NCBI RefSeq assembly: GCF_003061515.1
Contig: NZ_CP028924.1
Location: 1,302,001-1,366,000 of the forward strand
Source: Colwellia sp. Arc7-D
GTDB lineage: Bacteria; Pseudomonadota; Gammaproteobacteria; Enterobacterales; Alteromonadaceae
DNA length: 64,000 nucleotides
Direction: 5' to 3'
Shown in pieces: positions 47,201 to 56,382 of this stretch (position 1 is the first letter of the stretch; every line of letters begins with the position of its first letter). The notes beneath the pieces were generated by a model, which searched no databases, was not told where the DNA came from, and saw nothing but the letters and a program-made list of their open reading frames with translations. The translations under genes and the position numbers were made by a program.

Positions 47201-48215
47201 GTCAGCTAATCAAGTTTGGCAAACGCAGCTCGCTGACAGTGAGTTCGCAACCGAAGCTGATTTTAAAGCCGCGCTATTGACCTTAGAGCAACGTAAAGCT
47301 TTAAAAGAAATACAACAAACAATTGAACAGCAAGTACAGCAAGCCAAGGCGCAATTGCAGCAAGCACAACAACAATTATTACAACTTGAGCAAGATAAAG
47401 CGCTGCTGCAAGAACAAAGTCATCAATTGGTTGATGCGTTGCAAAGTAATGAGAGCAGTGCAGCAGAGAGTCATGATGAAATACTGAAAGATTTATTGTT
47501 CACACAGCGAGTTGAGATAAATGATCAGCTAGATATTGCCACTTTTGATAATAAAGCTGTGATTTGTGCACAAATATTAAAACAATTACAAGTTCGTCAA
47601 GGGCAGTTAAGTCAGCAAGTAAGCCAAGATAAACAGCAACGTGAAGAGCAAAAAAGCGTACTCGCAAACATTGTTAATCAACAAGCTGAACTAGACGATC
47701 TTTCGCATCTTAATGGCTTAATTGGCGCTAAAGATGGAGCTAAGTTTAGACGCTTCGCGCAAGGCTTAACGTTGTCGCATTTAGTCTATCTAGCCAACCA
47801 ACAACTTAATCGTTTACACGGCCGCTATCAATTACAGCGTCAACAGTCAGATAATTTAGCGTTAGAAGTACTTGATACTTGGCAAGCGGATAGTGTGCGA
47901 GACACTAAAACCTTATCAGGTGGTGAAAGCTTTTTAGTCAGTTTAGCGCTCGCTTTAGCGTTATCTGATTTAGTCAGTGCTAAAACCAGTATTGATTCAC
48001 TATTTTTGGATGAAGGTTTTGGCACTTTAGATAACGACACCCTAGAAATTGCCTTATCAGCCCTTGATTCATTAAATGCTAGTGGCAAAATGATTGGCGT
48101 GATCAGTCATGTTGATGCCTTGAAAAAGCGTATTGATGTGCAAATTGAAGTGAAAAAACACAGTGGTTTAGGGGTCAGTGAATTAGCTGATTGTTATCGC
48201 TATCTCGACAATTAA
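44271..48215 (+). CDS. sbcC: SMC-like ATPase SbcC
   Basis: Rad50-type ATPase subunit of SbcCD, 1314 aa. Walker A is [10 protein letters not shown] (37-45) and the Q-loop segment includes [16 protein letters not shown]. Two very long Gln-rich coiled coils flank the zinc hook [11 protein letters not shown] near residue 619. The C-terminal half-ATPase has the signature [19 protein letters not shown] and Walker [13 protein letters not shown]. The protein is about 25% longer than E. coli SbcC (1048 aa), the extra length being in the coiled coils. It is translationally coupled to sbcD. Its last 41 bp overlap the tail of the convergent binding-protein gene. Confidence 0.96.
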   Translation: MKILSLRFENINSLKGHWKIDFTQSPFDTSALFAIVGPTGAGKTTILDAMCLALYHQTPRLTISDKQNQLMTRHTTSCLAEVEFEVKGQAYRAFWSQRRAKNSVEGNLQKPTAELAKITPNGDVNLDDTDEKSAGEADVIATKVSDIRNEIARITGLDFSRFRKSMMLSQGEFAAFLNAPANERADLLEELTGSEIYGDISKAVFEQHKDASNELKLLQAKNSGLQLLTPEQQQVIDNELEKVSAQQQPFEAQITHWQHIRHWLVNVQQANKQKLHAEQQEQSAQQKHSEHETQLRALALSEPAENLRAEYQQLNHVNQQLTELNEQAKVLEQDAKQSADQVGVAEQALAEFSLAHDGFVKEQQATEQLIVEQVLPLDSKISQLTEQQSQQVSRLTSASEVAQQAKKEAEQLLSQQQIQQEKIEQAKAFIGQQEHLAPLPEHLPLWRNMHAQMVNEKQLSFELLAQDVTLQKQAEALTHTMAEDEQKFATLDTEFKQQQVLLASKESAISELLAQHQCESEQALSQQLHNMQSMVTEQAQVMQNARRYQTLATELKDIDKTLNDDNQQLASIVEQLQPLRSQYKQQKVQLTDVQLIVEQQKTIMSLSEHRANLKTDQACPLCGSQQHPAIGDYQALSANNGDENEQQSRLKQLTLALDQLEQQGKTLSSAQDRLKEKLNFVGENQAVKQQEQQYLAQQWLTQRTLLALDVELSEFAQIEANIQARQQHFEQLNNANSQLQQLKQAQQQQVTLLTGQEKQLLTLSNQSQNQTLQLKQFRQQAEQNKQSLMLKLTQISQEWQKLSTFMQASHLTLPDCFTVFNQVDIDATQTDAAQDKFNALVQLQQAWINELEQQSSAYQTALSAVSIDNEQLQQLQQQRAIVDNNVEQLNTSEQSLKTELNALEQQLTEEKIKRHSLFGEQNTQQVRQQLKQQQQAQEQALLGHQNVLNEQKNLQQNVAGKLHGNVEAINRLTPQQQSANQVWQTQLADSEFATEADFKAALLTLEQRKALKEIQQTIEQQVQQAKAQLQQAQQQLLQLEQDKALLQEQSHQLVDALQSNESSAAESHDEILKDLLFTQRVEINDQLDIATFDNKAVICAQILKQLQVRQGQLSQQVSQDKQQREEQKSVLANIVNQQAELDDLSHLNGLIGAKDGAKFRRFAQGLTLSHLVYLANQQLNRLHGRYQLQRQQSDNLALEVLDTWQADSVRDTKTLSGGESFLVSLALALALSDLVSAKTSIDSLFLDEGFGTLDNDTLEIALSALDSLNASGKMIGVISHVDALKKRIDVQIEVKKHSGLGVSELADCYRYLDN

Positions 48216-49035
48216 GTTTATGGGTTGTATCGCCGCGCTTTGTCGGCATAAATTTCGATTCTAAGTTTACAGTTGATAAGGACTCGATATTTTCTGTTGT
48301 TATTTGATATTTTTTTGCTGTATTTTCCATAAAACCGTTGTTTTTAAGCTGCTTCAGTGAAAGTTCAAGTTTCGGGATTAACTCGGCGTGTTTTTTATTC
48401 AGGTAAGTAAAAAGATGAAATGAATCTACCGCCGGTTTATGTATCATTAATTTACTGCGTAATTCTGGTGATTGGTCTAACAGGCTATTTGCCACAGAGG
48501 AAAACATAATGGCAGAATTTACTCGTTTGTTCGCGACCATTTTTAATACATTAGTATTGGAAGAAACTGCAATACGATTTTCTGGATTAAGATGCTTTCT
48601 AACCGTTTTTGAGCCGCGTAAAAAGGCAACACTTCCTTGGTTGACTGTTGTCCATGTAATCGGCTGATCGATGTTTTTATTCGCTAAGGTAATCATGACA
48701 ATTTCTGTTAATACCAGAGGCTCATTAACCAGTAAATAATTTGAGCTATCAATATCTGAGATCTCTTTAAAGTTTATCACACGAGAAAGATCGCCATCAA
48801 TACGACCACTATTGACTTGCGAGATAACTCTATTACCTGGTATTTGAATGGTTTGCACTTTAATTGAGTAAGGCTTTAGCGCTTCTTGAATCAATTCATG
48901 TAAATATAAGCTTAAAGGAGGCGGAGTATGTGTAGCAAAGACTAACTTTTCTCCTGCTAATGTAGGCAAGGAAGTCAATATCATCATAAAGACAACAACA
49001 GAGTTGAAAAAAATCTTTATGTTTAGGTACTTCAT
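48175..49035 (-). CDS. Periplasmic solute-binding protein family 3
   Basis: Secreted amino-acid-type binding protein of 286 aa. The signal peptide is at residues 1-27 ([20 protein letters not shown]). The SBP_bac_3 fold starts [19 protein letters not shown] and continues with a two-lobe pattern ([30 protein letters not shown]). AGGG lies just before the ATG. No ABC permease or ATPase gene is adjacent, so it may be an orphan sensor or scavenger protein rather than part of a local transporter. Its stop lies inside the convergent sbcC gene, so the last 13 codons overlap antisense. Confidence 0.85.
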   Translation of the reverse strand: MKYLNIKIFFNSVVVFMMILTSLPTLAGEKLVFATHTPPPLSLYLHELIQEALKPYSIKVQTIQIPGNRVISQVNSGRIDGDLSRVINFKEISDIDSSNYLLVNEPLVLTEIVMITLANKNIDQPITWTTVNQGSVAFLRGSKTVRKHLNPENRIAVSSNTNVLKMVANKRVNSAIMFSSVANSLLDQSPELRSKLMIHKPAVDSFHLFTYLNKKHAELIPKLELSLKQLKNNGFMENTAKKYQITTENIESLSTVNLESKFMPTKRGDTTHKLNCRDSDNNQLIH

Positions 49036-49427
49036 ATATCCCTATCCTCAAATAGTGATGTTCTTTCAATCATACTGCTTAATTTTTTACTGTGAGTTTT
49101 GAGTGATAAATTTAGTTGCTAGATAACTGCTAATGTAATTGAAATATAAAAATTACCGTACACGCTAGATATACATAATTTACAGTTTTCGCAGCTAATG
49201 TTTATAGGCTAACTTTTTAACTGGGAGCAGCGTTAAAAATATCGCTTCGAACTAGTGGTTAATAATTTATAAAAATAATACTCATCAAACAAAGTTCAGT
49301 AACAAAACTATTTTGGCACTAGATATAGTTTTTGGCAAATATTGTGTTCAGTACATTTTATAAGTACATTAAGTGGCAGAGACAAACCGTTTATTTTTAA
49401 GCTTAAATACTTCAAAAGGAGCACAAA
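49036..49427. other. Divergent intergenic region, no gene seen
   Basis: AT-rich spacer between the binding-protein gene and the HDOD gene. I see no ORF of coding character, strong hairpin or convincing promoter, although promoters for both neighbours must lie here. Confidence 0.4.
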
Positions 49428-50267
49428 ATGCTAACGACAGCACTACAGTATGCAGAAAAAGCTGAAAAACTCTGTGTTTTACCTGATGTTTATTTACGAT
49501 TGCAAGAGATGATGGATGACGAGCAATCTACTTTAGCCGATATCGCTGGAATTATAGCGTTAGATCCTGCTTTAACATCTAAGTTGCTAAAAGTCGCTAA
49601 TAGCGCGTTATTCAATTTTCCGCGTGAAATAGGCACTATTTCAAAAGCACTAGCTGTTTTGGGGATAAATGAAGTACGCAATTTAATTAATACTTATGGT
49701 GTTACTTCCGCTTTTGCAACGATTGATACCAGTATTATTGATATGGACAGGTTTTGGGAAGTGAGTGTCGATTGTGCTTTATTGTGTAAATACTTAGCCC
49801 AGAAAAAAAACATTAAAAATGCGAAAGGTTTATTTGTTTCTGGACTGTTACATAACATTGGCGAACTAGTCGTTATGCAAACGGATCCAAAGAAAGCGCA
49901 ATATTGTCAAGATTATGATAAAAATGAAACGCCATGGCAGCGACAACAAGATGTTTTTGGTTTTACTTATGCTGATTGTAGTGCTGAATTATTAAACTTA
50001 TGGCAATTACCTCAAAGCATAATCTCTCCCATTGAACAGTATCATCAAGCGTATAGTGAAGATAAAGATGAAGCTATTTCATTGCTCTATATCTGTACTC
50101 GATTGGCTTTATTAAATTCACACCCTGGTATGTATTCAAAAAAATCATTTGTTGGTCAACATATTATGGACGATTTAGGCATTACTTTTGATGACTTAGA
50201 TGAAGCGGTAAATTTTTGTAATATTGAGGGTATGTCAATTTTGTCAGCGTTATCATTAAAAGCGTAG
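49428..50267 (+). CDS. HDOD domain protein
   Basis: Single-domain HDOD protein of 279 aa, a signalling output module related to HD phosphohydrolases. The domain begins KAEKLCVLPDVYLRLQEMM and includes LADIAGIIALDPALTSKLLK, SALFNFPREIGTISKALAVL and FVSGLLHNIGELVV. The HD-type pair is replaced by HN in LLHNIG, as is usual in this non-catalytic family. AAAAGGAG lies 6 nt before the ATG, a strong ribosome site. HDOD proteins act in cyclic-di-GMP and motility signalling in related bacteria, but this one has no linked partner. Confidence 0.92.
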   Translation: MLTTALQYAEKAEKLCVLPDVYLRLQEMMDDEQSTLADIAGIIALDPALTSKLLKVANSALFNFPREIGTISKALAVLGINEVRNLINTYGVTSAFATIDTSIIDMDRFWEVSVDCALLCKYLAQKKNIKNAKGLFVSGLLHNIGELVVMQTDPKKAQYCQDYDKNETPWQRQQDVFGFTYADCSAELLNLWQLPQSIISPIEQYHQAYSEDKDEAISLLYICTRLALLNSHPGMYSKKSFVGQHIMDDLGITFDDLDEAVNFCNIEGMSILSALSLKA

Positions 50268-50290
50268 TTGCTAAGATAGTGCGATAATTA

Positions 50291-50335
50291 GTTAACAATT
50301 AATAAAATAAAAAGTTTACTTTATTAATTGTTAAC
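50291..50335. terminator. Perfect 16-bp inverted repeat after the HDOD gene
   Basis: GTTAACAATTAATAAA (50291-50306) and TTTATTAATTGTTAAC (50320-50335) are exact reverse complements around a 13-nt loop, starting 24 bp after the HDOD stop. No T tract follows, so it is a likely but unproven terminator. The stem is nearly all A/T. Confidence 0.55.
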
Positions 50336-50570
50336 GATATAGTGCAGGCGTTAATTATTCCCATCTAGTCTATTTAACCGATTATTTATAAAATCGTGTT
50401 TGCCTTTCCTTTTCACAGTTAGTCATCACCTAATTTATTAAGCTTAAATTATTGTCTGATTTTTCGAGTGTATCTCGTTAAAAAGTTGTTATTTTTCAAA
50501 TAAAAAAGTTCCACTACACAATAATATAGCTTTTGTTCATGCGCTTTAGCGCACATTAAAAGAGTTTATT
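50336..50570. other. Leader of the 55-aa ORF with a small palindrome
   Basis: No other gene is seen. TGCGCTTTAGCGCA at 50540-50553 is a perfect palindrome 17 bp before the ATG of the small ORF. It could fold in the mRNA leader and affect translation, or be a protein site. Confidence 0.45.
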
Positions 50571-50738
50571 ATGTCTTATACATACCAAGGTACGATCTAT
50601 TCGATCGCATCACCGATTCAATCTATTTCTGTTAACAAAAATAATGTTGCAGTTACGGATAAAAACGGTACAAAACTAATTTCATTTACTAATGTAAATG
50701 AGTCAAAATCATTCTTAGCTTGGGTTTACCAAAGCTAA
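50571..50738 (+). CDS. Small ORF, 55 aa, unknown
   Basis: A 55-codon ORF starting MSYTYQGTIYSIASPIQS and ending ESKSFLAWVYQS. It has no signal peptide or membrane segment. The alternating hydrophobic pattern (IQSISVNKNNVAVTDKNGT, in part) suggests a small beta-sheet protein. AAGAG lies about 6 nt before the ATG. Codon use resembles neighbouring genes and the ORF fills a gap that is otherwise empty. I do not recognise a family. Confidence 0.5.
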   Translation: MSYTYQGTIYSIASPIQSISVNKNNVAVTDKNGTKLISFTNVNESKSFLAWVYQS

Positions 50739-50750
50739 GAAACACCTACT

Positions 50751-51650
50751 TTAGCGGTTAAATAATACCCGTTTAAGCTTTGTTTTAACTGAACGCCAAT
50801 GTGTAACAGGCTTGGTTGGCGCCAACGCTATCAAATGCTGCCATTGTTGTTCAGTTAATTGAACCTTTCCTCCATGTGCCAAAAGTACAGATTCTATATT
50901 TAATGCTCTAATCTTTAGTAAAGATTGAAGGTATCGTTTAGGATAAAAAACTGGGTAGGGTGGAATAAAAGCTCCGCGCACTTTTACCATTAAGTCGGCA
51001 ACATAAATTTGATTACTTGCTTTATGGTGTAATGATATATCTCTGTCAGTATGGCCTTGAGTGAAATGTACCTGCCAATCTTCAAATCCAGGTAAAACTG
51101 ATTGATCACTAAGATAAAAGTCAGGCGTTAGCTTGCTTGAGTAATAGAGGTGTTTTTTAGCTTTTTTCTGGCGACCCGCTACCCATAACGTTAATAGAAT
51201 GTCGGTTAAGTGCATTAGTTTACCGTCAACACCTGAATACCACTGCCCAGGCACATTGGCTGCTGCTACCTTACTGCCATATTTTTTACGTAACAAATTC
51301 GCAGCACCAGCATGATCAGGGTGCATGTGTGTGACTACAATTAAGGCAATATCTGACATAGGTCGATTAAGGGTATTGTTTACAAAATCTTCTATAATGG
51401 CAATGTCAGCACGGCAGCAACCATCAAGTAATAAAAGTTTATCAGCGTACTCAGCTAGATAAAAATTTTGAATATATCCATTTAAGCAATGCAGTTTAAT
51501 CATAAAAGGTACTTTAACGAGTGAGTAATGATTAAAATACCTTGTTATTGTTAAAACCTCAACAGGTAAGACCAGAGTTAGCTGATATGCGATGTCGTTA
51601 TTCACGCTGTCAATAAGCCAATTGTTAAGTTTTATATTGCAATAGTTCAT
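50751..51650 (-). CDS. MBL-fold metallo-hydrolase
   Basis: Cytoplasmic metallo-beta-lactamase-fold hydrolase, up to 299 aa. The metal motif is VVTHMHPDHAGAA (HxHxDH, about residues 105-113), with further ligand candidates in the HFTQGHTDRDISLHH and YVADLMVK stretches and a last His in LLAHGGKVQ. The first 48 residues precede the usual MBL start, and an internal ATG (MIKLHCLNGYIQNFYL) could be the true start; neither has a ribosome site. It is similar to general hydrolases of the glyoxalase II-like group; substrate unknown. Convergent with the 55-aa ORF. Confidence 0.82.
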   Translation of the reverse strand: MNYCNIKLNNWLIDSVNNDIAYQLTLVLPVEVLTITRYFNHYSLVKVPFMIKLHCLNGYIQNFYLAEYADKLLLLDGCCRADIAIIEDFVNNTLNRPMSDIALIVVTHMHPDHAGAANLLRKKYGSKVAAANVPGQWYSGVDGKLMHLTDILLTLWVAGRQKKAKKHLYYSSKLTPDFYLSDQSVLPGFEDWQVHFTQGHTDRDISLHHKASNQIYVADLMVKVRGAFIPPYPVFYPKRYLQSLLKIRALNIESVLLAHGGKVQLTEQQWQHLIALAPTKPVTHWRSVKTKLKRVLFNR

Positions 51651-51740
51651 CTAGCCATTAAATAGTCCATATCATTCATAGTTTTTAGCCTTAGCAAATC
51701 ATACAATAATGCTTCTAAACTATTGTTATTGGGATTTTTC

Positions 51741-52628
51741 TTGGAACTTTGGATTTACTTCACTTTACTTGCTGCTTTCATGCAGGCAATACGAACAGCA
51801 GGACAAAAGCAACTTACCCAACACCTCAATGCTATGGCAACAACAGGGGTGAGGTACATTTACGCTCTGCCTTTTGCATGGCTATATTTGTGGTGGGTTG
51901 CAGATTATCGTGCACTAGAGATACCTTCTTTAAACACACAATTCTTACAATACGCACTAATTGCCTGTGTTATGCAAATTATTGGAACGGTATGTTTAGT
52001 GGCAGCATTTAAGTATCGAAATTTTGCGGTAGCAACGAGCTTGGCTAAAACTGAAGCTATTCAGGTCGCTGTTGTTGGTGCTTTACTATTTTCAGCTAGT
52101 TTAAGTTATATGGGCTGGTTTTCAGTCATTATTGGTGTGGTTGGTATTTTGTTAGTCTCGAAAGTAAAGTTTACTTTTAAAGATGTACTGCAAAACCCCG
52201 GAGCAGGTTTTGGTTTAGCGTCAGGTTTGGGTTTAGCTATTACAACACTGCTTGTGCGAGAGTCTAGCTTGGCATTAAATAGCGACTTATTATTGAGCGC
52301 TGCTGTTACCTTAACTTTTATGATCACTGTGCAGTCTTTCATTTCCATCATCTACGTTTATTGCCAAGATAAGCAACAGATTACGAATATGTTTAACCAA
52401 TGGCGTTTATGTTTATTTGTTGGTTTAACTAGTGTTATTGGCTCGATAGGTTGGTTTACTGCTATGAGTTTTCAACAGGCGGCTTATGTTAAGGCGTTAG
52501 GTCAAGTCGAGTTTTTTATTACCTTGTTTATAACATACCGTATTTTCAAAGAAAAAATATCGGCCACTGAATACTTAGGTATGTTGTTAATCGTGATAAG
52601 TGTTTTGGTGCTATTGCTGTGGGCATAG
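51741..52628 (+). CDS. EamA/DMT family transporter
   Basis: Drug/metabolite transporter superfamily membrane protein of about 295 aa with ten predicted helices in two EamA halves: first-half residues from about 1 to 135 (IGTVCLVAAFKYRNFAVATSL) and second-half residues from about 150 to 295 (ASGLGLAITTLLVRESS, then SFQQAAYVKALGQVEFFIT). The start is probably TTG at 51741, read MELWIYFTLLAAFMQ, with GGGA about 6 nt upstream; a TTG at 51723 is also open. The substrate is unknown. The stop falls at the beginning of a degenerate 12-bp tandem repeat. Confidence 0.85.
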   Translation: MELWIYFTLLAAFMQAIRTAGQKQLTQHLNAMATTGVRYIYALPFAWLYLWWVADYRALEIPSLNTQFLQYALIACVMQIIGTVCLVAAFKYRNFAVATSLAKTEAIQVAVVGALLFSASLSYMGWFSVIIGVVGILLVSKVKFTFKDVLQNPGAGFGLASGLGLAITTLLVRESSLALNSDLLLSAAVTLTFMITVQSFISIIYVYCQDKQQITNMFNQWRLCLFVGLTSVIGSIGWFTAMSFQQAAYVKALGQVEFFITLFITYRIFKEKISATEYLGMLLIVISVLVLLLWA

Positions 52629-52695
52629 CTTTAAGCATAACTTTGCGCATAACTTTAAATATAACTTTGGCCATAGGTTTGAGCATAGATTTGCG
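52622..52695. repeat. Degenerate 12-bp tandem repeat at the EamA stop codon
   Basis: About six copies of a unit like GCATAACTTTAA follow one another with 11-13 bp spacing. The first copy contains the last codon and stop of the EamA gene (GGCATAGCTTTAA). The region looks like repeated local duplication of the 3' end. No spacer-repeat pattern of CRISPR type is present. Confidence 0.65.
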
Positions 52696-52885
52696 TCTAA
52701 TCTAATACATAACTGGAGGGATATAAGGCTTGGATTTTTCGTTCAGGCTTAATTAAATTCATCAAGAGGATAATTCTTAATTCAATTGGTATCACTATTT
52801 TGTTAAACTCTCGCGCAAAGACTCATGCACCATTTTCGCCATATAAATTTGGCACATTAACACTAATTACTAGCTTGGAAATAAA

Positions 52886-53380
52886 ATGAAAATTACCGAT
52901 AAAACCGTTGTTCAGTTTCATTACGTACTTAAAGATGAAGCCGGTGTTGAAATAGAAAACTCTTATGAAGGTAACCCTTTAGCCTACCTTCACGGTTACA
53001 AAAATATGTTAGTGGGTGTAGAAAATGCATTAGTAGGCAAAGAAACTGGCGATAAGTTTTCAGTAACTTTACAACCTGAAGAAGCATACGGCGAACGCCA
53101 AGAAGATGCCATTCAACGTGTGCCGGTAAAGCATATGCAAGGCTTACCTACGCCAAGTGCTAAATGGAAAGCAGGTATGACAGCTGTGGTAAATACAGAT
53201 GGCGGTCAACGCCAAGTAACTGTTGTTAAAGCGGGTAAATTTATGGTGACTGTTGATATTAACCCACCACTAGCAGGTAAAGTGTTAACTTTTGATTTAG
53301 AAGTTGCAGATGTACGTGAAGCAACGTCTGAAGAAGTTGAACATGGTCATGCACATGGTGCAGGCGGACATCAGCACTAA
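52886..53380 (+). CDS. slyD: FKBP-type peptidyl-prolyl isomerase, SlyD-like
   Basis: Cytoplasmic folding helper of 164 aa. The FKBP domain starts TVVQFHYVLKDEAGVEIE and continues GNPLAYLHGYKNMLVGVENALVG with the insert-in-flap domain of SlyD (EEAYGERQEDAIQRVPVKHM). The strand pair AVVNTDGGQRQVTVVKAG follows. The tail EEVEHGHAHGAGGHQH is His-rich, as in metal-binding SlyD, though shorter. It acts as prolyl isomerase and chaperone, and in E. coli delivers nickel to hydrogenases. It could also be an SlpA-type paralogue, but the His tail favours SlyD. A hairpin terminator follows. Confidence 0.9.
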   Translation: MKITDKTVVQFHYVLKDEAGVEIENSYEGNPLAYLHGYKNMLVGVENALVGKETGDKFSVTLQPEEAYGERQEDAIQRVPVKHMQGLPTPSAKWKAGMTAVVNTDGGQRQVTVVKAGKFMVTVDINPPLAGKVLTFDLEVADVREATSEEVEHGHAHGAGGHQH

Positions 53381-53398
53381 TTAGATAATGAGTGAAAA

Positions 53399-53434
53399 CA
53401 TAAAATAAACCGGCTTTAAGTCGGTTATTTTATG
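53399..53434 (+). terminator. Hairpin terminator after the SlyD-like gene
   Basis: CATAAAATAAACCG and CGGTTATTTTATG pair with one bulged A around a small loop, 18 bp after the stop. The T-rich 3' arm TTATTTT acts as the tail. Confidence 0.7.
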
Positions 53435-53795
53435 CGTAAAGTTAAAATTATACTTGTGCTCTAAAGTCGGCACTATTGGCATTTTAATTTGAAGTGTATA
53501 GATAAACGATGATATTGATGTGGAGTATGCTTGCTTAAAGCTTCCGTTTCGATCTAAAACTTCAATGACCGCTTTGGTGCAGGTGCCAGACACTAAAATG
53601 TTAGTGGCTACTTAATTCTTTAATATCGCTACAGCTAGTTAACCACCTTTCGAACACTTTTTTCACTTCAACTTTTGCGTACATTAGCGGCTTTCACAGG
53701 CGTAAAGTTTTGTAAATTACCTGAAAGTACACAAATTGATTTGTATAGTGACCTCGATATTCAACATTATTCTTTCAATGAAGGTTAGGTTTACT
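53435..53795. other. Intergenic region, possibly degenerate repeat
   Basis: No supportable gene. A minus-strand ORF of 70 codons runs through the terminator and is not credible as a gene. Near 53581-53610, GCCAGACACT and AGTGGC form a partial hairpin. The remainder has a compositional look of an old repeated element, but I cannot confirm that by eye. Confidence 0.3.
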
Positions 53796-56135
53796 ATGAT
53801 AAAAGTTATCATCGCGTTAGTGTTATCAGGTTTTACTTTTCTACAAGTGGCTAACGCTGCTGATCAACTTACTGCAACCATTATTGGCTCTGGCTCGCCT
53901 ATTTATAATGAAAAACGTGCCAGTGCTAGCACCTTAATTTCAGCAGGTAATACACATATTTTAGTTGATATGGGTAATGGTACACAGGCTAATTTGAATA
54001 AATTAGGGGTTGACCCTCGGAACTTAACAGCATTAGTTTTTACTCATCATCACCTTGATCATAACGAAGAGTTTGTACCTATGTTTATTCGTTCGCTGTT
54101 AGGGCGGGGTACCTTTTCTATTATTGGACCTCCTAATACCGTTAAGTTTACTGAAGCAAATTTAACATTGTATGACGAAGATATTTCATATCGCTTAAGC
54201 AAAACTCAACGCACGGTTGCTGAAAGGCAAAAAGCCTTTGAAGTAAAAGATTTAACCGGTGGAGAGTCATTTAAGATTGGCGATATTATTGTCACCACCT
54301 TGAAGGTACCACATACCATTTATACCCTTGCTTATCGCTTTGACTATCATGATCAATCTGTTGTTATTACAGGTGATCTTACTTATTCCGATGAGTTACC
54401 AATGCTTGCTAAAAATGCCGACTTTATGATTATTGATTCGGGTGGCATGATTATGAAAGATGGGCGTCGCAAGAGTAACAATAAAAACAAAAAAGGCAGT
54501 AAAGCGACTAAAAATGGTAGCAATAACAAAAGCAGGGTGTCGAAAGGTCATGCGCACCTTAACTTAGCAGATTCTAGCCGTATGGCTGACAAAGCTAACG
54601 TAAAAAATTTAGTTTATACACACTTTAATTCGACTACCGTTGATACTGTTGCCAGTTTGGAAGAAATTAAAAAGAATTACCGCGGTAATGTTATTTTTTC
54701 TGAAGACTTAATGGTGCTCACAAAAGCTATTGCTTCGAACTCGAACTTAACTTCAATAACGCACAATGTCACTAGCAGTTATGCCATTGTTGATACAGGA
54801 CAGAGGCTAGCTTATAGCAACAATGATGTTATTTCATTACCCACTGCTAGCGAAAAGTTTTTCGGACAAGATGCTAGTTTTATTATTAATGCGCCGTCTT
54901 ATACCGACAATCGTGATGGCACTATTACCGATAACATTACTGGCTTGACTTGGCAAAAAGAGATGGGTGATAAGTTAACTTTTGAAGCGGCAAAAAAACA
55001 AGTTCAGGAGATAAGGTTAGCAGGTTATAGCGACTGGCGTTTACCAACAATTAAAGAGCTTTATTCGTTAATTCAATTTTCAGGTAGTGTGAAAGGAGAC
55101 AAAGCCCTTTATCCGTTTATTGATACCACCTACTTTAACCAACCTATTGGTGATACTCACTCTGGAGAGCGAGAAATTGACGCGCAAACTTGGTCGAGTA
55201 CTGAATATGTCGGTAAAACCATGAGCAATGACGATACGGTTTTTGGTGTGAATTTTGTTGATGGTCGTATTAAGGGGTATCCAAAATATAACCCGCGTAC
55301 GAATGACGCTAATAAAATGTATTTTAGGTTAGTAAGAGGCAACACCGACTACGGTAAAAATAATTTTGTAGATAATGGCGATGGAACTGTCTCAGATCGC
55401 GCAACCGAATTAATGTGGCAACAAGTAGATAGTAATAATGGGTTAAATTGGCAAGCGGCGTTGCAACACGCACAGCAGTCGACATTAGGTGGTTACAATG
55501 ACTGGCGCTTACCTAACGCGAAAGAGCTACAAAGCATTGTTGACTATACACGATCACCTGAAACATCAAATTCCGCAGCGATTGATCCTATTTTTAAAGT
55601 CTCATTAATTGAGAATGAAGGCGGTGAACAGGATTATCCATACTATTGGAGTTCGACTACTCACCTTGATGGACCAGTCCCAGAAGCAGGTGCTGTTTAT
55701 ATTGCTTTTGGCAAAGCCTTAGGTGAAATGCGAGGTAAAACCATGGACGTGCACGGTGCTGGCGCTCAGCGAAGTGATCCTAAAACCGGAGAGCCAATGT
55801 CTAGAGGCCCGCAGGGTGACATGATCAGAGTAGAAAACTATGTACGTTTGGTTAGAGGGGGTAATGTTAATATCGCGACCGGTGAACTCACAGAACTAAG
55901 AAGTGAGTATGGCGAGATCAGTTTAGTGCAAAAAAATTCACCTGAAATAAATGCCTTTGAGGCGAAAAGTACGAGCAATAAGTTTATTAACCGCTTCGAT
56001 AAAAATAGCGATGGTAAAGTTGAATTGTCAGAATTTAAGGCTGGCAAACAGCGCTTTAGCCATTTTGATAAAAATAACGACGGTTACATCAGCCCTGATG
56101 AAGCGCCGAGTGGCCCTCCTAAAAAATCGCGTTAA
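53796..56135 (+). CDS. Secreted MBL hydrolase fused to two DUF1566 domains and EF-hands
   Basis: Large exported protein of about 779 aa. The signal peptide is MIKVIIALVLSGFTFLQVANA with cleavage before ADQ. An MBL domain (about 25-325) of the RNase Z/arylsulfatase type follows, with metal motif FTHHHLDHNE (about 83-88), KVPHTIYTL, VITGDLTYSD and VYTHFNS. A Lys/Asn/Ser-rich insert (KSNNKNKKGSKATKNGSNN, about 222-245) interrupts it just before GHAHLNLAD. Two DUF1566 domains come next (about 365-510 and 525-690), each with DGTxxD and GYxDWRLPxxKEL, then two EF-hands (FDKNSDGKVELSEF, FDKNNDGYISPDE) at the end. The ATG at 53796 is chosen since it starts the signal peptide; an upstream ATG at 53736 is also in frame. 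Function unknown beyond hydrolase fold. Confidence 0.85.
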   Translation: MIKVIIALVLSGFTFLQVANAADQLTATIIGSGSPIYNEKRASASTLISAGNTHILVDMGNGTQANLNKLGVDPRNLTALVFTHHHLDHNEEFVPMFIRSLLGRGTFSIIGPPNTVKFTEANLTLYDEDISYRLSKTQRTVAERQKAFEVKDLTGGESFKIGDIIVTTLKVPHTIYTLAYRFDYHDQSVVITGDLTYSDELPMLAKNADFMIIDSGGMIMKDGRRKSNNKNKKGSKATKNGSNNKSRVSKGHAHLNLADSSRMADKANVKNLVYTHFNSTTVDTVASLEEIKKNYRGNVIFSEDLMVLTKAIASNSNLTSITHNVTSSYAIVDTGQRLAYSNNDVISLPTASEKFFGQDASFIINAPSYTDNRDGTITDNITGLTWQKEMGDKLTFEAAKKQVQEIRLAGYSDWRLPTIKELYSLIQFSGSVKGDKALYPFIDTTYFNQPIGDTHSGEREIDAQTWSSTEYVGKTMSNDDTVFGVNFVDGRIKGYPKYNPRTNDANKMYFRLVRGNTDYGKNNFVDNGDGTVSDRATELMWQQVDSNNGLNWQAALQHAQQSTLGGYNDWRLPNAKELQSIVDYTRSPETSNSAAIDPIFKVSLIENEGGEQDYPYYWSSTTHLDGPVPEAGAVYIAFGKALGEMRGKTMDVHGAGAQRSDPKTGEPMSRGPQGDMIRVENYVRLVRGGNVNIATGELTELRSEYGEISLVQKNSPEINAFEAKSTSNKFINRFDKNSDGKVELSEFKAGKQRFSHFDKNNDGYISPDEAPSGPPKKSR

Positions 56136-56382
56136 ATATAATGTGAGAGGGCTTATAATTTATTCCACTATCAATGGCCATTTACAGAAGAATAAATCTT
56201 TGAATTTTCAAAATATGTGGCCATATTGCCATCATTGACAATACGGTTACAAATTTTAGTATTCAAATAGCCCCACCGTTGTTGAACGGAATAAACTGCC
56301 CATTTATCGAATTCATTTTTTATTCTTTTGTCATGCTGCTATAACTATAGGCAAATAATAAAATAACAATAAGGCTCAGTAC

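Noticed and set aside
52622..52695. CRISPR array
   Set aside because: The repeat units are contiguous and degenerate with no spacers, and no cas genes are present.
53381..53593. Minus-strand ORF of 70 codons between the SlyD-like gene and the MBL fusion
   Set aside because: It runs through the terminator hairpin, has no ribosome site and no recognisable domain. It may be part of a degenerate repeat.
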